From positions 164,202-228,201 of the forward strand of contig JAJEGI010000108.1 of NCBI GenBank assembly GCA_022819945.1: DNA of 64,000 bases. The letters are read 5' to 3'. The stretch comes from Candidatus Poribacteria bacterium (GTDB lineage: Bacteria > Poribacteria > WGA-4E > WGA-3G). Both the position numbers and the translations under genes were made by a program. The first letter of the stretch is position 1, and every line of letters begins with the position of its first letter. The notes beneath the pieces are model-generated. The model made no database searches, was not told the origin of the DNA, and saw nothing but the letters and a program-made list of their open reading frames with translations. Of the stretch, positions 1 through 8,696 are shown piece by piece.

Positions 1-692
1 TTCCCGTATTTCATGACGATGACAGCGTTATCATCAGGGATCGGATAGTCTTTGACGAAAGTGCCGCGGAAAGCAGTGACCTGTTCGGGGAGACCGAGGA
101 GGTAAGCGCACATATCTGCACAATAGCAGCAATAATCCATCAACGCGCCGGCACCGTTTTTCTCTTCATCGTAGAGCCATTCATAGAAATAGCGAGAGCA
201 TCCGATTTCCTTCGGTCCGTTGTGTGCTGAACGCCACTTAAAGTAGAACACATCACCGATAGCACCGTCTTGGATGAGATTCATCGCTGTGTTAAGTGCT
301 GGACTCCACGCCGTGGGCCAGTTCACCATCAGTAAAGTTTCGGCATTTTCTGCGGCAGCAAGCATTCGGTCCGCTTGCGAGAGACGCGCAGCCATCGGTT
401 TCTCTGATACGACGTGGATGCCTTTTGCTGCTGCAGCTTCAACGATGTCGGCACCAGCGTTGTTCTCTGCTGATGCTTGGACGATGTCCAATTCCTCTTG
501 CGCTATCATCTCTTGCCAAGAATTATATATGTTCTCAACACCGGTTTCGTTGCTAAATTGTGTACGTAATTCCGCATTGACATCGCCTGCCGCGACGATT
601 TCAACGTTCGGATGCGCCTTCCAGTGACGAAGTTCACCCCAGACATGGTCATGCACGAGGGACGCGAAGCCAATGCGATATGTTTTTGACAT
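1..692 (-). CDS. Gfo/Idh/MocA family oxidoreductase, 3' part cut by window edge
   Basis: About 230 N-terminal codons are visible, reading leftward from an ATG at 692 that has an AGGAGG Shine-Dalgarno sequence 8-10 bases upstream; the C-terminus lies outside the window. The protein opens MSKTYRIGFASLVHDHVWG, a Rossmann beta strand in which the usual GxGxxG is replaced by a looser glycine loop. The family's EKP motif is intact (E97-K98-P99, in VVSEKPMA); its Lys normally contacts substrate and nicotinamide. A following stretch (NWPTAWSPALN, YFYEWLYDEEKNGAGALMDY) fits the start of the C-terminal alpha/beta substrate domain. These enzymes oxidise or reduce sugars, inositols or related polyols with NAD(P); the substrate cannot be told here. 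An MDR dehydrogenase lies 79 bases upstream on the same strand, suggesting a shared sugar or polyol catabolic unit. Confidence 0.9.
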   Translation of the reverse strand, partial: MSKTYRIGFASLVHDHVWGELRHWKAHPNVEIVAAGDVNAELRTQFSNETGVENIYNSWQEMIAQEELDIVQASAENNAGADIVEAAAAKGIHVVSEKPMAARLSQADRMLAAAENAETLLMVNWPTAWSPALNTAMNLIQDGAIGDVFYFKWRSAHNGPKEIGCSRYFYEWLYDEEKNGAGALMDYCCYCADMCAYLLGLPEQVTAFRGTFVKDYPIPDDNAVIVMKYG

Positions 693-771
693 CTAATAGT
701 GCCTCCTATAAGCGCGCCAAATCAGCACGCAATGTGTGCGGTTAAAAAAGCGTGTTTACAATCGAATTTGT

Positions 772-1824
772 CTATTCTTCAGCCCGAACTGCTATTTTAA
801 TCGCTGTTTCACCTTTAATACGATAGCCACCGTCAAGTGCTTTAAAACCGTCTTCAACCTGTGAGAGTGGTAATTGGTGGCTAATCATGTCGGCAAAGGG
901 CAATCCGCTCTGCTCAAGGAGGGGTAAACCTCGGACAAAGTGTTCGTAACTGCTTCCCCAGATAGCCTCAACGCGAAGATTTTTTCGCATCAGCAACTGG
1001 TTGATATTGAAGTCAATTGACCCCATATCTACAAAGTGGCCGACCTCAACAAAGGTGCCGCTGCGTCGGGTGTAACCCAATCCTTCTGGTGTCGCGGGGA
1101 GAAAACCTGCGCATTCAAAGACAACGTCTGCCCCCTCGCCACGCGGCGTTTCCGCTTTTACAAGTTCTGTCCGCTCCTCAACAGCGGTGACTTCTTCAAT
1201 ATCAATCGTCACGTCCGCACCGAGCCGTTTCGCGAGTTCCAATCGTCCAGCGGGGCCGCCTACCATAATCACTTTTGCAGCACCGCTCAATTTCGCGCAC
1301 GCAAGCGTTACGAGTCCAATAGCACCCGAACCTTGCACAACAATGGTATCACCGAGTTTGATTTCACCGCGCATTGCGGCATGAACACCGACAGTAAACG
1401 GTTCTGTGAGGACAGCGACCTCAGGCGAAGCGTCGGTTTTCATAAAACAGGTATTCGGATAGTTGAGATACATATAATCCGCAAACCCGCCGCGAAAGTG
1501 TGGTGCTTCATCGGGATTCCACTGGAAACCGTAAGCCCCGTAGTTTGTTCCGGGTGCAAAGATAACCCGGTCGCCTTCTTTCACCGGTTTACCGACATAA
1601 TCGGTTTCCACACCTTCACCGAGTGCTTCAATAATGCCGACATTTTCATGCCCCAACAAAACTTCTTGTTGGAAGCCGTTCTGCCAATTATGTAGGTCTG
1701 TTCCACAGATTCCTGCTAACTCTTGACGGAGCAGCACGGTGTTAGGTTCAGGTTCGGGAACCGGGTATTCACGAATCTCAAAATCCTTGCCGCATGCGAC
1801 CACGGCTCTCCCTGTTCGACGCAT
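772..1824 (-). CDS. Medium-chain (MDR) zinc-type alcohol/polyol dehydrogenase
   Basis: A 350-residue protein of normal MDR length. The catalytic-zinc side is recognisable: ELAGICGTDLHNW (Cys) near residue 40 and GHENVGIIEALGEG (His-Glu) near 60. The nucleotide-binding Rossmann motif is VVQGSGAIGLVTLACAKL near 165, followed by a conserved Ala-Lys-Leu-Gly-Ala-Asp strand. The usual structural-zinc lobe with four cysteines (GxxCGxCxxC) is absent: the corresponding stretch VIFAPGTNYGAYGFQWNPDE has no Cys, as in some sorbitol- and threonine-dehydrogenase relatives. GGGGAGAT lies just upstream of the ATG at 1824. The substrate is unknown; the adjacent Gfo/Idh/MocA gene suggests sugar or polyol oxidation. 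Confidence 0.88.
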   Translation of the reverse strand: MRRTGRAVVACGKDFEIREYPVPEPEPNTVLLRQELAGICGTDLHNWQNGFQQEVLLGHENVGIIEALGEGVETDYVGKPVKEGDRVIFAPGTNYGAYGFQWNPDEAPHFRGGFADYMYLNYPNTCFMKTDASPEVAVLTEPFTVGVHAAMRGEIKLGDTIVVQGSGAIGLVTLACAKLSGAAKVIMVGGPAGRLELAKRLGADVTIDIEEVTAVEERTELVKAETPRGEGADVVFECAGFLPATPEGLGYTRRSGTFVEVGHFVDMGSIDFNINQLLMRKNLRVEAIWGSSYEHFVRGLPLLEQSGLPFADMISHQLPLSQVEDGFKALDGGYRIKGETAIKIAVRAEE

Positions 1825-1890
1825 ATCTATCTCCCCTTAGGTTGGTTTTGTTGAGGCGCGTTGCCTCAGCGCGCCTCTGTTGGATTACAT

Positions 1891-2175
1891 TCAGACGTAT
1901 TTCCGCTTCTTCCTCGAGATAAACACAATCACGATAATAGCAATAATCACAATTGGCAACCAGAGCGCCTCAAAAATTTCCCAGAACAAGTTAAATCCGA
2001 TCCAAAGCAGGACTTCAATCCCCACAATGCCTGCTGTTTTTCCCCACGGAAAATCTGCGCTGTACTGTTTTTTCAACCGATTCGCATACAGCCATGAAAC
2101 CGCTAAAGTGCCAGCAATAACCAAAAAAAATAGGAGGTTGACAAGCCCTTGGATACCGTTCAAAATGCCTAACAT
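1891..2175 (-). CDS. Small membrane protein, unknown function
   Basis: A 94-residue protein. Hydrophobic segments lie at about residues 5-28 (LVNLLFFLVIAGTLAVSWLY), 49-68 (GIVGIEVLLWIGFNLFWEIF) and 71-86 (LWLPIVIIAIIVIVFI), with a basic tail RKKRKYV, so two or three membrane helices with a positively charged cytosolic end. The ATG at 2175 has AGGAGAGAA upstream. A TATAAT-like box is visible on this strand near 2207-2213 but without a convincing -35. I recognise no family. It sits between fdhD and the MDR dehydrogenase and may be transcribed on its own. Confidence 0.7.
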   Translation of the reverse strand: MLGILNGIQGLVNLLFFLVIAGTLAVSWLYANRLKKQYSADFPWGKTAGIVGIEVLLWIGFNLFWEIFEALWLPIVIIAIIVIVFISRKKRKYV

Positions 2176-2271
2176 AAGAATTTCTCTCCTTTTAAGTCTT
2201 ATTTGCTATTATAGAGACATACACTCCGAAAAAGATAGCAAAAACTTGTCCACACACCTATCTTCGTTTTC

Positions 2272-3138
2272 TCACGACTCGTTGCGAATCCGCTCTGGAC
2301 AGCTATAGACGGCCATACGCTGCCCCCTCATAAAACCGATTAAGGTCAGGTTTCCTTCCGCTGCGAGGTCAACAGCCAGCGTAGACGCGGCAGAAACAGC
2401 AACGACAATCGGGATGCGAGCAAAGAGTGCCTTCTGGACAATCTCAAAACTGGCGCGCCCGCTCACCATCAAAATATGCCGTTCAAGTGGTGCCATGTCA
2501 GATAGTAACGCTTGCCCGATAACCTTATCAACAGCGTTGTGTCTGCCGATGTCCTCTCTGACTATCAGCAGCTTCCCTGTCTCATCAAACAACCCAGCGG
2601 CATGGAGACCACCTGTTCTTTCAAAAACGGATTGTGCTTTTCTTAACCGATCATTGAGTTCATAGAGGATTGCTTGGCTTGCACGGAACCCCGAATTCAG
2701 TGGTGCCACCTGCTGCCTAACAGATTCAATCGTCATCTTACCACAGAGCCCGCAACTCGTATTCGCGTGAAAATTGCGCTGCCATCCAGAGTGCGCGTCA
2801 AAATCCAATTCTTCCGTGAGTTGAACGTTGATGATGTTCTGGAATGATGATATACCAGCGTCTTGACTTTCAGAGACCTCTTCATTGCAGTACGCAATCA
2901 CTTCAATATCATCACCGGAAGTTATGAGTCCCTCAGTATAAAGGAAACCCGCCGCGAGTTCAAAATCCTGTCCGGGTGTCCGCATCACAACGATTAAACT
3001 CTGTTGTCCGACCCGGATCTCAAGGGGTTCTTCGACAACCAATTCATCTTTAATTTTTGTAGGTTCGGCACCCGCCCAGCGCGTAATAAATTTTGTGGAT
3101 GTCGGTTGCATGGTTTTTAAGTCCGTGTCCACTCGCAA
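2272..3138 (-). CDS. fdhD: Formate dehydrogenase accessory sulfurtransferase FdhD
   Basis: A 288-residue protein of the FdhD/NarQ family. FdhD passes sulfur from IscS to the Mo-bisPGD cofactor of formate dehydrogenase in the cytoplasm, using two cysteines in a Cys-x-x-Cys loop; here they are C129 and C132 in NTSCGLCGK. Other family landmarks are the N-terminal EEPLEIRVG strand, TPGQDFELAAGFLYTEGL, and the C-terminal REDIGRHNAVDKVIG and SGRASFEIVQKAL blocks. An internal Met10 could be the true start, but the upstream gene ends only 7 bases before 3138, which favours coupling. No formate dehydrogenase or molybdopterin gene is present in the window, so its client enzyme is encoded elsewhere. Confidence 0.96.
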   Translation of the reverse strand: MRVDTDLKTMQPTSTKFITRWAGAEPTKIKDELVVEEPLEIRVGQQSLIVVMRTPGQDFELAAGFLYTEGLITSGDDIEVIAYCNEEVSESQDAGISSFQNIINVQLTEELDFDAHSGWQRNFHANTSCGLCGKMTIESVRQQVAPLNSGFRASQAILYELNDRLRKAQSVFERTGGLHAAGLFDETGKLLIVREDIGRHNAVDKVIGQALLSDMAPLERHILMVSGRASFEIVQKALFARIPIVVAVSAASTLAVDLAAEGNLTLIGFMRGQRMAVYSCPERIRNES

Positions 3139-3145
3139 ATAGGTT

Positions 3146-5185
3146 TTATCGGATGTTCATAGCTGCTAAACCGTTGTTGGTTGCCATCCATATCCTGTCA
3201 TTTGCCACGATGAGAGCCTGTATTATTAAGTCACCCGATACTATTTGAGGTGTTGTTGTATCTTCCCACGCGCCAGAACGGGTGTGATGTGTGTAAAAAG
3301 AACTGTTTGTCGCTATCCACAACACCAAAGGAACGGGTGGTGCGGGCGGTTCGATTTCCAAGGCTTCTGTTTCGGGAGAAGGTTCAGATGTTAACGGATC
3401 CGGTGTTTCTACAGGGGGTTCTTCGTTCTCTTGCGGGACTATTGGCGTATTGTCCAAAATACCTCTGATGTAAATGTTCCTCAAGTCGTTCTCATCCTCT
3501 ATGCCTATGTCAAGAGTCGTTGACTTTCCATTTCCACCATCCAAGTCGGCTCGAAAATAGCCGTTGGATTGTTCATTTGCATTGAACCATGTAAAAAGCA
3601 ACTGCTCTTCTGCGGTATCAAATCTGATAACTGTCGTGCCTTCTCGGATCTCAGTAGAACGATAGGAATCCCATTCATCGGTTTCCCTGTTGAAAGTTAC
3701 GATGTCTCCATCTGCGGACGCGCCCCAAAGCGTCGTAGGTGTCAGCAACAAGGTTTCGATGTTATCTGCAGGAATGAAACTTTGTCGTATATTGTAAATA
3801 AACAACGGATCAACCGTCCCTCGAACTTTACGGACAACTCCGTTATCGGTAGCAAACCAAATTTCCGAGGCATCCATCTTGATGTCCTTGACCCAAGCGG
3901 GGAATTCGTCAACTGGCAGGTAAGTCTGGATTTCGCCTGTTAACTTGTTGTAATGGATCGCGCCTTGGGAACGGGTGCCAACCCACACTTCTTCGGAACT
4001 TGCCGCAATGGCTCTCACATCTGGAATTTTTTCCGTAGCGTTGTTAATCAGCTGCGGTACGTCTGGAATCGGTATCCAGTTATTGAAAGCCGTCTCAAAT
4101 AGCATCACGCCGTTCGGTGTACCCACCCATAACCGCGTGCCATGAGCAGTAATGGCTTGAATATGGTTTTCAGGGAGATCATTTGCCTTCGTATAGACTG
4201 TCCATCGGGTCTGATCCAGGATTTGTTTTGCGCGCTCTCTCATTGCTTCATCTACGCTCATACCCTGAACTTGAGCGGCTTCATTTCCGGCTTCTGTCGT
4301 TTTACCCAATTTCAAGTTGACTTCAGCACGGATGAGGCGTGCTTCATAAACCCACTCGCTCACTGGATAACGCATAATAAACCCTTGCAAAGTATAGAGT
4401 GCGGTTTCAAACTGACCGATTTCCGCTTGCAGTTTTCCGATGAGGAAAAACGCTTTTTCATGTGACGACATGCGCGGGTACTGCTGTCTCGCCGAGTCGA
4501 GAAGCGGCAATCCCTCATCATAATTTTTCAGTTGCTCAACAAGTAGGAATCCAGTGATATAACTTAACCCCGGTACAAATTCGTGGTCAGGATAATACTC
4601 AAGAATCAATTGATAGTTATCTACGGCTTCAGCATAAGCCTCGTCAGCGAGGGCAGTATCCCCAAGTTCTCGAAAATGTGGGACCAAGTCAAAATTCGCT
4701 GCATCAAGGATCGCCACAGAACGGAACCGTTCCAATGCGTTTACGTTATCAGCATTTGCCTTGTAAAGTAAACCGAGTTGATAATGTGCAGCCGGATATC
4801 TCGGAAACTCCTCAAGCGCGGCTTCAAATCGTTGTTGCGCTAATTCAGTGAGTCCTAACTCCAGCAGCGTAAGCCCATTGCGATAATACTTCGCAGCGGT
4901 TCGATCCGGTACATTTGTTATGTCCGATGTAAAACTAAGCGTATGCCCCATCAACGGGAGTTTTAAAATTTGTCCTCGGTATTCAATTTCAAAGTGTGTT
5001 TCAGTGCCACTGCGCCAAATACCGGTAAACCTATCGCCATTTTCGCTGTCAACGATGACATATTGCTGACTATAGGCAAAACTTTGGTAGAATAACAATC
5101 CGACTAACGCTGTCAATACAAACAAGAGGTGAGTTTTTTGTATTTTTTTTGTCCGTGCTTGTTTCATAAAATTTAGGTCCAACAT
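3146..5185 (-). CDS. Secreted TPR plus beta-propeller protein
   Basis: A 679-residue protein. An N-terminal hydrophobic signal (HLLFVLTALVGLLFYQSFAYS) precedes the mature region; Met7 is an equally good start because neither Met has a strong ribosome site. Residues about 95-310 hold tandem TPR-like helices (YYRNGLTLLELGLTELAQQRF, AHYQLGLLYKANADNVNALERF, AFFLIGKLQAEIGQFETALY). Residues about 330-560 carry WVGTPNGVMLFE, WVGTRSQGAIHY and WFATDNGVVRK repeats, typical of two-component-regulator-type propeller blades. A Pro/Glu-rich linker at about 580-625 precedes a last blade (IWMATNNGLAAMNIR). It is predicted periplasmic or surface exposed. It lies 7 bases upstream of fdhD, so the two may be cotranscribed, although no functional link is obvious. 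Confidence 0.8.
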   Translation of the reverse strand: MLDLNFMKQARTKKIQKTHLLFVLTALVGLLFYQSFAYSQQYVIVDSENGDRFTGIWRSGTETHFEIEYRGQILKLPLMGHTLSFTSDITNVPDRTAAKYYRNGLTLLELGLTELAQQRFEAALEEFPRYPAAHYQLGLLYKANADNVNALERFRSVAILDAANFDLVPHFRELGDTALADEAYAEAVDNYQLILEYYPDHEFVPGLSYITGFLLVEQLKNYDEGLPLLDSARQQYPRMSSHEKAFFLIGKLQAEIGQFETALYTLQGFIMRYPVSEWVYEARLIRAEVNLKLGKTTEAGNEAAQVQGMSVDEAMRERAKQILDQTRWTVYTKANDLPENHIQAITAHGTRLWVGTPNGVMLFETAFNNWIPIPDVPQLINNATEKIPDVRAIAASSEEVWVGTRSQGAIHYNKLTGEIQTYLPVDEFPAWVKDIKMDASEIWFATDNGVVRKVRGTVDPLFIYNIRQSFIPADNIETLLLTPTTLWGASADGDIVTFNRETDEWDSYRSTEIREGTTVIRFDTAEEQLLFTWFNANEQSNGYFRADLDGGNGKSTTLDIGIEDENDLRNIYIRGILDNTPIVPQENEEPPVETPDPLTSEPSPETEALEIEPPAPPVPLVLWIATNSSFYTHHTRSGAWEDTTTPQIVSGDLIIQALIVANDRIWMATNNGLAAMNIR

Positions 5186-5224
5186 AATTTACCTACAAAA
5201 CGTGGGTTGATAGATATTGGGATT

Positions 5225-5253
5225 ATAATACCAGAAACGTGGGGAAATGTCAA
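5225..5253 (-). promoter_or_regulatory. sigma70-type promoter for the TPR/propeller-fdhD unit
   Basis: On the minus strand TTGACA (5253-5248) is followed by a 17-base spacer and TATTAT (5230-5225), matching the housekeeping consensus at 11 of 12 positions. It lies about 40 bases upstream of the 5185 start and back to back with the hrpB promoter. Confidence 0.75.
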
Positions 5254-5274
5254 GAGCGTTTGGCGACTCCTTTC

Positions 5275-5303
5275 TTGATACGAATGCCACTATAGGCTAT
5301 AAT
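5275..5303 (+). promoter_or_regulatory. sigma70-type promoter for hrpB, probably leaderless
   Basis: TTGATA (5275-5280), a 17-base spacer and a perfect TATAAT (5298-5303). The expected transcription start, about 7 bases further on, falls on or next to the A of the hrpB ATG at 5311, and no Shine-Dalgarno sequence is present in the 7 intervening bases. Confidence 0.75.
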
Positions 5304-5310
5304 ACTCATC

Positions 5311-7704
5311 ATGAACAAAACCGACCTCCCAATCACAGAATTAAAAGCAACATTTCACGACGCGATCGCGATGGGTCCAGTAGTAATTGTAGCACCGACT
5401 GGTAGCGGAAAATCGACACAAATTCCGCCTTGGTGTGCCGCGCTATCAGATGCACCGGTGCTTGTCGTCGAACCGAGGCGCGTCGCATGCCGTTCACTTG
5501 CCCGATGGGTGGCACAACAACACGACGAACCGCTCGGACGTTCTGTCGGCTATACCGTACGTTTTGAGGACGTGAGTTCCGATACTTTAACCCGTATCCG
5601 TTTTGTTACGCCGGGTGTCGCCTTACGATATGCAGCGGGACCAGAATTAGATCAGTATGGCACCATCATTTTGGACGAATTCCACGAGCGGGGTGTAGAG
5701 ACAGACCTCTTTCTCGCTATCTGCCGAAAGAAACGACGCGACGCGAAACTTATTATCATGTCTGCCACGATAGCAGCACAACAACTGGCTCGGTTCATTG
5801 ATGGACAGGTACTACGGGGAGAAGGTCGCGTCTATCCTGTTGCAATGAGATACCTTGGTGGCGCAGTGGTTCCTACATTGCATAATTTAGTAGAACGCGT
5901 CAAAAAAGGGATTAATCGCGCCCTCAAAGAGACCGATGGGAATATCTTAGTGTTCCTACCAGGTAAAGGTGAAATTAATGCGTGCCACGATGCCGTGCGT
6001 AAGCTGCGGCATATCGAGTTTATCCCCCTACACGGTAATTTACCACCCGATGCACAAGATAGAGCATTTGACAACACGCACTCCCAACGCCGCCGCGTTA
6101 TTCTTGCGACCAACGTCGCTGAGACATCAATCACGCTTCCCGGTATCACCGCTGTCGTGGATACCGGTTTGGTCCGTCAACGTATCCACCAAAACCGCCG
6201 TATCGTCCTTGCGTTGTGTCCGATCTCGCAAGCTTCAGCCGAACAACGCCGCGGACGCGCAGGTCGCCTCGGACCGGGAACCTGCTATAGACTCTGGGAG
6301 GAACACGGTCAACTTGAGCAGGAAACCACACCAGAGATTCGGCGGGAAGATTTGACACAATTCGTGCTGACTGTCGCTGCAACCGGCTATTGTCCGCAAG
6401 ATTTGACGTTCCTCGATGCACCGCCGAACTTCGCTGTGGAACGCGCACAAACCGCTTTGAAAAGTTGGGGCATTCTCTCCGATGATGGCACCCTCACGTC
6501 AGAAGGCGCGAAGATATGTGCTTTACCCATCAGTCCACTTCACGCTCGACTCTTGGTAAAAGCACCCTCTTCTCTCCGACGCGACCTAATTGATTTGATT
6601 GCGACCTTGGAGCGTCCTGCCCCTTTATGGCAGCGCATTGACCGTGTGCCAGCTGAACAGCAAGACACGGTTCGCGAAGCGCGCCAAAAAGAACTTTTTC
6701 GCGATGGATGCGATGCTACAACAGCCATCCGAACGCTGCGACACGGCGACAACAAACAGCATTATCTCCATAAAACAGCCCTTGCCGAATGCCGCAGCAT
6801 CGCGACGCAGTTGAGAGATTTCTTCAAACTACCGCCTGTAACGAAAGATAAAGCATCTGTACAACCCGATCGCAACGCATTGATTGCTTACCTCTTACGC
6901 GAATGGGATACCTATGCTTACGTCCGGAGACGGAAAGGTAAGGGATGGGGAAATGGACAGGAAGAGGTCTTACTCGATTCTGATTCTCTCCTACCGGAAG
7001 ATCGGCAAGCCGCTTTAATCTTGGAGACCGTCGGTATCGCAAAAGGGACGCGCGTGCAATTGATGGGACGCACTGCCATGCCTTGTTCTTTTGACGATCT
7101 GATCAACGCGCGGATTGGAACTTCTCAACTCACTGCGCCGAGACTGGAAGGCGAAGACATTGTGGCAGAGGTGGTAACTGAATATGCAGGCCGCGAGATC
7201 GGACGCAGTCGCCGACCGCTGAGCGGCAATCTGCTGAGAGAGGCGTTGGCATCCCTTATCCTCTCTGGTTCCCTATTCTCGGAAGTCGGTGCGCAACTTA
7301 CCCGCGCGATTGACGCTTGGATACTTCATTGCGCACTCAACCCTGATATGAATGCCTCCGAGACAACAGATTTAACGCCGCACAGATGGTTGGTTTCACG
7401 GCTTGATGTCTTGGGTGTAGCGGTCGCTGAGGACTGGCAACTCCTTTCGCCAGAGGATTTGGTCTTTACAGAGATAGACGCTGACACTATTGCTGAAATT
7501 GAGGCGCGGTATCCGAAGGAATTTTCTGTCAACGGTGCGAAGTTCAGTGTCGAATATGACCCCACAGAAAAACTTGTTACGTTGCGGTGGGCGCGCGGTG
7601 TCCGTCAACCGACGCTGAGTACAGTCCTACTGCCGCGCTGGAATAATTGGAAGGTGCAAGTTGACGTTCGGGGGCAGCTACGGACGGTGCGTCCTACTTC
7701 TTAA
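5311..7704 (+). CDS. hrpB: ATP-dependent DEAH-box helicase HrpB
   Basis: A 797-residue DExH helicase of the HrpB branch (E. coli HrpB is about 809 residues). Walker A is APTGSGKST at residues 28-36, the DEFHER box at 122-127, SAT at 151-153, motif V VILATNVAETSITLPG near 270, and motif VI QRRGRAGRLGPG near 310. The helicase-associated region follows, with a divergent, shortened C-terminus (KEFSVNGAKFSVEYDP aligns with the HrpB C-terminal block, but the usual final segment is reduced). It is probably an RNA-dependent ATPase; its physiological role is poorly defined in all bacteria. No Shine-Dalgarno is present and the promoter predicts a leaderless mRNA. The stop overlaps the convergent TolB-like gene by four bases (TTAA). 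Confidence 0.93.
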   Translation: MNKTDLPITELKATFHDAIAMGPVVIVAPTGSGKSTQIPPWCAALSDAPVLVVEPRRVACRSLARWVAQQHDEPLGRSVGYTVRFEDVSSDTLTRIRFVTPGVALRYAAGPELDQYGTIILDEFHERGVETDLFLAICRKKRRDAKLIIMSATIAAQQLARFIDGQVLRGEGRVYPVAMRYLGGAVVPTLHNLVERVKKGINRALKETDGNILVFLPGKGEINACHDAVRKLRHIEFIPLHGNLPPDAQDRAFDNTHSQRRRVILATNVAETSITLPGITAVVDTGLVRQRIHQNRRIVLALCPISQASAEQRRGRAGRLGPGTCYRLWEEHGQLEQETTPEIRREDLTQFVLTVAATGYCPQDLTFLDAPPNFAVERAQTALKSWGILSDDGTLTSEGAKICALPISPLHARLLVKAPSSLRRDLIDLIATLERPAPLWQRIDRVPAEQQDTVREARQKELFRDGCDATTAIRTLRHGDNKQHYLHKTALAECRSIATQLRDFFKLPPVTKDKASVQPDRNALIAYLLREWDTYAYVRRRKGKGWGNGQEEVLLDSDSLLPEDRQAALILETVGIAKGTRVQLMGRTAMPCSFDDLINARIGTSQLTAPRLEGEDIVAEVVTEYAGREIGRSRRPLSGNLLREALASLILSGSLFSEVGAQLTRAIDAWILHCALNPDMNASETTDLTPHRWLVSRLDVLGVAVAEDWQLLSPEDLVFTEIDADTIAEIEARYPKEFSVNGAKFSVEYDPTEKLVTLRWARGVRQPTLSTVLLPRWNNWKVQVDVRGQLRTVRPTS

Positions 7705-8660
7705 TCTGCTTTGATTTTTCCCCACGTTGTTGTGAGTAGATGTGGTTCTGGGGCAATGGATAAGCTCTTGGGATCGAACCAACTGGGTGTGATGTTCCGT
7801 CCGCGGTGTGTCAGCTGCGTTTTTCCACCTGTCTCTACATCAACGACAGCGATTTGACGGTCTCTCTCTACGGCTTCTTCCACATAAACAATTTTATCCC
7901 CATCGGGTGACCATGCAGGATAGTAGGCAAGGGGTACCCGTTCACTCACCTGTCTCAAGCGGCTTCCGTCTCGATTTGCCACGAAAATGGCTGATTTGTT
8001 ACGTAGCCCCCATTTGGACCAGGTAAAGGCGAGTTTGTCCCCCTTCGGTGACCATGAGGGTGTGTGCATCCACGGTGATTCCTTAGGCAGAAACGTGCGT
8101 ATATCGCCGGAATCGAGTTTTACGATAAAGATCCGATACGTGCCACCTGCGTCTTTAGCAAAGGCTATCTCGTTTCCGTTTGCCGACCAGGAAGGATTAC
8201 CACCATGCGATTCTGCCAATGCGACCTGCTTGACATCTTCGCCGTGTATCGTAGCCGTTTGGATGCTCCATTGCGGTGTTTCGGCATGAAAGGCTATCCG
8301 CTCGCCATCTGGGGACCGCGTCGATTCCACGCGACGTGCTGCCTTCCTAAAAACTCGCCGGACACGGCTACCGTCGGCATCCATCACATAGAGATCTCTA
8401 AACCCGTCCCGATCGGAAGTGAAAAGAATTTGTTCTCCTGTTGGTGACCAAACAGGACTGTGATCTAATGCGTTATTTCGGGTCAGTCGTTCTTGCTGAC
8501 TCCCATTGGGATTCATCAGGTAAATTTCCCAATTGCCATCTCGATTCGATGCGAATGCGATTTTGGCGGTTTTCGGTGCTTGTGCGTGAATCTGACCGGC
8601 ATAGATGAACGCAAGGATCAAATTGAGGTAACAAAAAAGGAAAAGATTTTTGATTTTCAT
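7701..8660 (-). CDS. Secreted TolB-like (PD40) beta-propeller protein
   Basis: A 319-residue protein with a signal peptide (LFLFCYLNLILAFIYAG, cleavage near HAQA). It carries repeated PD40 blades, each with a Trp-Ser-Pro-x-Gly core: FASNRDGNWEIYLMNPNGSQ, PVWSPTGEQILFTSDRDG, PSWSPKGDKLAFTWS, PAWSPDGDKIVYVEE. Such propellers bind peptides or carbohydrates in the periplasm; TolB itself partners Pal, but there is no TolB N-terminal domain here. The protein ends LLTTTWGKIKAD, a tag also found on two other secreted proteins in the window. It is the last gene of a five-gene operon, 36 bases after its tandem paralogue, and overlaps hrpB tail to tail. Confidence 0.85.
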   Translation of the reverse strand: MKIKNLFLFCYLNLILAFIYAGQIHAQAPKTAKIAFASNRDGNWEIYLMNPNGSQQERLTRNNALDHSPVWSPTGEQILFTSDRDGFRDLYVMDADGSRVRRVFRKAARRVESTRSPDGERIAFHAETPQWSIQTATIHGEDVKQVALAESHGGNPSWSANGNEIAFAKDAGGTYRIFIVKLDSGDIRTFLPKESPWMHTPSWSPKGDKLAFTWSKWGLRNKSAIFVANRDGSRLRQVSERVPLAYYPAWSPDGDKIVYVEEAVERDRQIAVVDVETGGKTQLTHRGRNITPSWFDPKSLSIAPEPHLLTTTWGKIKAD

Positions 8661-8696
8661 AAGATTTTTCTCTTGTAATGTCGTGCTGATGGCAAA

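Noticed and set aside
1036..1695. 219-codon plus-strand ORF opposite the MDR dehydrogenase
   Set aside because: A shadow of a well-supported gene; no ribosome site, no family features, odd composition.
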